Assembly (NCBI GenBank): GCA_028023455.1 | Contig: JAQFVV010006341.1 | Span: 1,798,001-1,862,000, forward strand | DNA length: 64,000 nt | Source of the DNA: Epiperipatus broadwayi | Taxonomy: Eukaryota; Onychophora; Udeonychophora; Euonychophora; Peripatidae | Direction of reading: 5' to 3' | In this document: one piece after another, positions 59,600-64,000 of the stretch | Layout of the letters: the number at the start of each line of letters is the position of its first letter | Position numbering within the stretch: position 1 is the first letter of the stretch | The notes under the pieces: model-generated | Told to the model about the DNA's origin: nothing | The model's database searches: none | What the model saw: the letters and a program-made list of their open reading frames with translations, nothing else | Position numbers and translations under genes: made by a program

Positions 59600-61100
59600 A
59601 CATAGTGGTTTTTAACCTTTATATATTCTGTTTCTCTTTCTTAATACCCTACTTAATTGTGTCTATCCACTATATTATATTTGTCATATCTTCCAATAAA
59701 AACAATCTGTATTGCATCTCTTGGGAGTATTTTTGACATAATCTTTATAACATACTGTAAACAAGGGTCTGTTTCTCCTACAAAAAAACATGCTCAAATT
59801 TATTATAAAATGTTTTTATAAGAAGTATTTTTGTTCACATCCCATAACCAATTTAATGATAATATGCTTTTACAGTAGTAATCCTACATCTATAGCACTG
59901 AGCTGAAGAATATAATAACTTATCATTACATTATTAGCATCTTTAAATAAGTTTGCCTTTATCTACATATTATATCTTATTTTCTTACAATAAACTTAGC
60001 AAAATAATAAGACCTATCCTATATTCAACATAATTTGCATAGTTATATCACTATGATGAAACATTATTTTTTATCTTGTTAAATGCAGCATTGGTACATT
60101 AGAGTTCATGTGGCAACTCAACATTAAAGTCCATCTTTCTAATTAAAAAATTACTAAGATGTTTAAATTGGATCACATTTTCAAGTTGATAACTTTGTAA
60201 TATAAATATTCTGAAAATTTTTCTTTCATCACTGACTGATAAAAGCATTGGAGTTTTTAGAAAAGAAATTATTAAACAAAAATCTTTATGGGGTGTAATC
60301 AAAACATTCTATACATCAACTTTTGGATTGCTAAGAATAAAACAAGTAACAGCATATTATAAATATAACAGAAGATAAAGTTCTTATTTTTGCTTTTAAA
60401 TGGATCAAATTAAGAATGCCACAAATAAATCTATATCATATCTTAGTGTCTACTTAAACTGCCTATAAAGTTGTTTCAAAGATAATTGTTATAAAAATAA
60501 AGTTGATTCTAGCATACATTAAATTATTAACACTAATCTATATTTCAAATAGCTTAGTAATAATAACTTTTGTTGATTTTATCATGAAAATTTTGGTGTG
60601 AACTAATTAATTTCACATAATGCCATAAAATTTTTCAGTTAAGTCACATATTTTGATTAAATAAAAAAAAAGTTTCATATATATCATGTCTTTGTGTGCA
60701 TGTTTTTGCATTATTTGGCAACAAAATCATTCTCTAAAACAATAACGCATCTCTGTAACTATTTATCCATGACTGCAGCAAACTATTTAACAAAATCTTT
60801 TAAAATGCTTTGCTACAGTAGATAACAATGCTATTCCATGACTTATTACTGTCTTTTCTATGCAGTTTAAGATAGTTCTATTGTTCCAGTTATAAACTGA
60901 TAGAAAGTGAAATAACAGAACCATACTTAAGATTAGTTAGTACAATTTCATAAATCCATATATGTATTCTTAAAATTATAATACTTTTAAAGCTAAAATA
61001 TGTCACTATTATATTTTTAAATTTATTTCAGCAGTCACATTTTTAAGACTACAAACTTCTTTAACTACAATAGTTGGATATATCTGTTCATTAGATGTAA
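59600..61100 (-). mobile_element. L2/CR1-like LINE relic, oldest copy
   Basis: Weakly collinear with 380-2215 in the same orientation. The 3' part (about 59620-59830) and the part near 60380-60500 share CATATCTTCC, AAGTTCTTATTTTT and TCATATCTT blocks. No frame longer than about 70 codons survives. Confidence 0.55.
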
Positions 61101-61269
61101 CATTATAGTAGATATATGTGTATCATTGTTCAAAAAGTGACAAAATTACTTCTCTATTTATTTGAAATATCACCAGTGGCATATAAAAATTTTCATCCTT
61201 TGTTGTAATAGGATTATGATATATTGTTTTCCAGACCATATTTTATTTTTAATACATAAAATAAAAAAA

Positions 61270-63478
61270 AAGAATTAAAAGTGAACATCATCAATCATCA
61301 TCATCATCATTATCAACCATTATCAATCCACTGCAGGATGAAGGTCTCTCCAAGTTTAATCCATCTTCTCCGATCTTTAGCTTCTCTTCTCCACATCACC
61401 CCTGCACACTTTCTTATTTCATCCATCCATCTCACATGTGGTCTCCTTCTGGGTCTTTTCCAATCTCTTGGACTGCAATTTAAAATTTCAATTGTCCATC
61501 TATTATCATCTCTTCTAACAATCTGTCCAGCCCAACTCCACTTCAATCTTTTAATTTTTTCAATGATGTCGGTAACACCTGTTTGTTCTCTTACCCATAC
61601 ATTGCGTTTTTGATCTCTTCTTGTTACTCCCAACATATACCTCTCCATACTTCTTTGAGTGGTCTGAAGTCTCTGTATTGCTCTTCTATTGAGTGTCCAA
61701 GTCTCAGATCCATAAGTAAGAACTGGTAAAACACATTTGTTAAAAACCTTCCTTTTCAAACACATAGGCATATTTCCTTTTAGTATCAAGTTATTTCTAC
61801 CAAAAGCACTCCAACCAAGTTTAATTCTATGATTAATTTCCTCCATTATGTTTCCATCTGTAGTAATAATCTGACCAAGGTATTTGTAATTGTTAACTTC
61901 TTCTAATTCATCATAATCAATCTTTATTTTCATATTTTGAGCAAATCGATTAAACATTACTTTAGTCTTTTTAACATTTATCTTTAGTCCTACTTTCCTA
62001 CTTTCATCTGATAACTCCTGCAACATTTCCTGCAGCTCTGAAGCATTATTTGCAAAAACAACTACATCATCTGCAAAATCTAAATGACTTAAATAATCTC
62101 CATTTACTTTCACTCCTTTAGTTTCCCATTTTAATCCACAAAATACTTCTTGCAGCACTGCTGTAAAAAGTTTTGGAGATATGGAGTCACCTTGTCTTAC
62201 ACCTTTCTCAATGTTGACTTTTCCAGTATCATTATGTAATCTAATTGTTGCTGTTGCATTTTTATAAATATTCTTTAAAATATGACAATATCCTGGATCT
62301 ATACCTTGATGATCCAATGCTTTAATCACTGAAGAAATGTTTACAGAATCAAATGCCTTTTCATAATCTACAAATCCAAAACATAATGACAACTCATATT
62401 CATTTGTCCTTTCTATAACTTCTCTCAATACCTGAATATGATCTACTGTACTAAAACCACTTTTAAATCCAGCTTGTTCTCTTGGTTCGTGGAAATCCAA
62501 TGTTCTCTGTAGACGAGTTGTAATTATCTTGGTAAAATTTTTATATAAAAATGATAAAAGGCTGATAGGTCTGTAATTTCTAATATCTTCTTTATCACCT
62601 TTTTTAAATATTAATATTATTACTGCATTCTTCCAATCATCCGGTACATCTTTATCATTTAGACATTTGGTATATAACTTTGCTAAAAAATTTTCTGTTT
62701 CTTCACCTGCTTCTTTTAATATATCAATTATAATTCCATCATTACCTGGAGCCTTTCCTTTCTTCATACATTTAATTGCATTTCTCACTTCTTCATTTAA
62801 AATTCTGGGCAATTCGGAAGATGTAATAGATATAGGAGGTACTTGATCTTTATTACTATATAATTCTTGATAAAAATTTTCTACCAATTTCATGATGCCA
62901 TCTCTCTTTTTAGTAATAATTCCATCTTTTTTCCTTATTGCAGATATAAATTTCCTACCAATACCAAAATGTTGTTTTACATTCTTAAGACTTTTATTTT
63001 CTTCTACAGCTTTTCTTGCTAGTTCACAGTTATATTTTCTTATATCATTTTCAACTCTTTTCCGCACCATTTTACAAAATTCGAGATATTCAATTCTTTT
63101 TAGTGCATCATTTTTGTATATCTTCATATTTCTTCTTTTCTTCATAAATTCTCTAGTCTCAGTAGAAATTTTGTTGGTCAATTGCTGCTTTTTTCTACCA
63201 GCTATCTTTGTTGCAGTTTTTAAAAATGTATCAGTTATTTTCATATTAATTTCATTCAAATCTGAATCATGTTCGAAATCTACTAATACTTGAAATCGAT
63301 TTGTAAGTTCTAATTTAAATTCATTAGAATGTTTCTGAAGATTAGGAATATCAACTGTAAATATTGTTTTTCTTAACAATTTTTGTCTTTCTAGTTTTAC
63401 ATTAACACGCATCTTGCACCTTACTAATCAATGATCACTTCCTGTGTTAAATCTATTAAGAACAGTACAATCTTGAAC
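61270..63478 (-). mobile_element. RTE-like LINE, 5'-truncated in the endonuclease
   Basis: The element keeps the very end of its apurinic endonuclease (DCTVLNRFNTGSDH), the whole RT and the C-terminus. It ends in a short 3' tail of ATG/TGATG repeats (plus strand CATCATCATCATC at about 61287-61310), which is typical of RTE elements. It is truncated at about 63478, where LINE-B sequence begins in the opposite direction. Confidence 0.9.
61313..63412 (-). CDS. RTE-like endonuclease/reverse transcriptase, RT and C-terminal part
   Basis: An uninterrupted frame of 699 codons. The fingers contain KGKAPGNDGI (about residue 215) and FKKGDKEDIRNYRPISLLS (about 270-288). Motif A is FVDYEKAFDSV (about 347), motif B is GVRQGDSISP (about 404), motif C is LDFADDVVVFA (FADD at about 445) and motif D is GLKINVKKTKVM. 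The C-terminus has YGSETWTL and the RRRPHVRWMDEI tail. The listed Met is internal: the frame continues upstream to a TGA at 63428-63430, standing where GSDHR normally has Arg (CGA). All RT catalytic aspartates are present, so the RT is potentially competent, but with most of the endonuclease missing it cannot act alone. Confidence 0.9.
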   Translation of the reverse strand: MRVNVKLERQKLLRKTIFTVDIPNLQKHSNEFKLELTNRFQVLVDFEHDSDLNEINMKITDTFLKTATKIAGRKKQQLTNKISTETREFMKKRRNMKIYKNDALKRIEYLEFCKMVRKRVENDIRKYNCELARKAVEENKSLKNVKQHFGIGRKFISAIRKKDGIITKKRDGIMKLVENFYQELYSNKDQVPPISITSSELPRILNEEVRNAIKCMKKGKAPGNDGIIIDILKEAGEETENFLAKLYTKCLNDKDVPDDWKNAVIILIFKKGDKEDIRNYRPISLLSFLYKNFTKIITTRLQRTLDFHEPREQAGFKSGFSTVDHIQVLREVIERTNEYELSLCFGFVDYEKAFDSVNISSVIKALDHQGIDPGYCHILKNIYKNATATIRLHNDTGKVNIEKGVRQGDSISPKLFTAVLQEVFCGLKWETKGVKVNGDYLSHLDFADDVVVFANNASELQEMLQELSDESRKVGLKINVKKTKVMFNRFAQNMKIKIDYDELEEVNNYKYLGQIITTDGNIMEEINHRIKLGWSAFGRNNLILKGNMPMCLKRKVFNKCVLPVLTYGSETWTLNRRAIQRLQTTQRSMERYMLGVTRRDQKRNVWVREQTGVTDIIEKIKRLKWSWAGQIVRRDDNRWTIEILNCSPRDWKRPRRRPHVRWMDEIRKCAGVMWRREAKDRRRWIKLGETFILQWIDNG

Positions 63479-64000
63479 TATGTACAAAGATGGGATGAAA
63501 GAATAGATTTATTAATAAAGAATAGGGAGTTAGAGATGGAGAATTAGTATGAAGAAATAAACAGAATATTAGGTGCAAGTTAATATATGATAATAGTAAG
63601 AAAAGTAATTTATTGTTTAAGGCTCGAACGGGATCTGTAGCAACAAGAGAATATACATGTAAGTGGAAAAATATGGGTGATTTAGTTTGTAAATTATGTA
63701 AGGAAGGAATAGAAAATATTAGGCATCTGTTAATTGAATGTAAATGCTTGAAAACAAAAAGGGCACATATAATGAAATTATGGAAGAATAAATATGAAAA
63801 AAGTGATTATACAGAAAGTGGATTATTGGTTTTTATGCTAGGTTTGGGAAAAGATAAGGGGATTTAGATATAAAGGCCATAGAGTTGACAAAGATTACGT
63901 TGTGGAAAAGGGATGGAGCAGAATATGTGAAAACTTAGACTGGGGAATGGAAAATAAAGTGGCTAACAGGTTTCTCTGGGAATAATTGTTGAGAGATTCT
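63479..64000 (+). mobile_element. LINE-B second copy, 3' part, runs off the window
   Basis: Plus-strand match to the complement of about 7570-8175, closely similar. Two deletions are visible: one between ATGGGAT repeats near 63490 and one of about 30 bp near 63550. The frame at 63613-63867 keeps the zinc motif CKLC-x8-H-LLIE-C, then a frameshift. The 3' UTR continues to the last base. Confidence 0.9.

Noticed and set aside
61281-61613. 110-codon plus-strand frame opening with a His run
   Set aside because: It is antisense to the RTE-like reverse transcriptase; the His run is the ATG/CAT-repeat 3' tail.
62892-63293. 133-codon plus-strand frame
   Set aside because: Antisense shadow of the RTE-like protein on the minus strand.
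1-64000. CRISPR arrays, bacterial operons, rRNA genes
   Set aside because: Spliced exons, LINEs, hAT and LTR elements show a metazoan genome. The tandem repeats present have no spacer architecture, and no rRNA sequence was recognised.

Overview
This is an AT-rich window of an invertebrate metazoan genome; the phylum cannot be fixed from the sequence. It holds two spliced exons of one conserved host gene on the minus strand. Nearly everything else is transposable-element sequence of many ages, simple repeats and unassigned AT-rich DNA. There are no bacterial-style operons.

Host gene: exons at 46277-46374 and 9840-10026 encode consecutive parts of the GOLD domain of a p24 cargo receptor of the TMED1/TMED5 group. 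Their splice phases match, and they are separated by an intron of about 36.25 kb. The first exon and the last exon(s) were not found, so the 5' end probably lies beyond 64000 and the 3' end below 1. Most elements described here therefore sit in introns of this gene.

Elements, left to right: an old L2/CR1-like LINE (380-2215); a GC-richer tandem repeat (5.5-6.5 kb); a LINE with a C-terminal zinc motif, called LINE-B here, carrying a 233-bp internal tandem duplication (7.55-9.75 kb); the downstream exon; short elements with hammerhead-ribozyme-like motifs (10.95-12.05 and 13.37-13.68 kb); a LINE fragment in a twin-priming arrangement (14.5-15.6 kb); a long diverged duplicated block (18.4-23.1 and 24.8-27.2 kb) interrupted by a 2.2-kb insertion; a hAT transposon complete at both ends (27995-31948) with an 8-bp target duplication; a degenerate Ty3-type LTR element (32187-35763); a 132-bp x 3 minisatellite (37.86-38.25 kb); a gag relic (42.4-43.2 kb); a second hammerhead-like family in tandem (44.0-44.5 kb); the upstream exon; another hammerhead-like element (47.3-47.6 kb) beside a fold-back element; a tRNA-derived retrocopy (50.4 kb); another L2-like LINE (50.8-52.2 kb); a Penelope-like relic with a GIY-YIG segment and inverted arms (53.3-54.3 kb); a CpG-containing candidate solo LTR (56.3-57.3 kb); a further L2-like relic; a well-preserved RTE-like LINE (61.3-63.5 kb); and a second LINE-B copy running off the end.

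The most interesting signal is the set of small repeats of about 376-443 bp, partly head-to-tail, each carrying a type I hammerhead-like fold (core CTGACGA...GAAAC..GTC with a two-part stem I). They resemble animal retrozymes, and the Penelope relic in the same window belongs to a class that elsewhere carries hammerheads. All copies share a non-canonical A/A at the base of stem II, so self-cleavage has to be tested rather than assumed.
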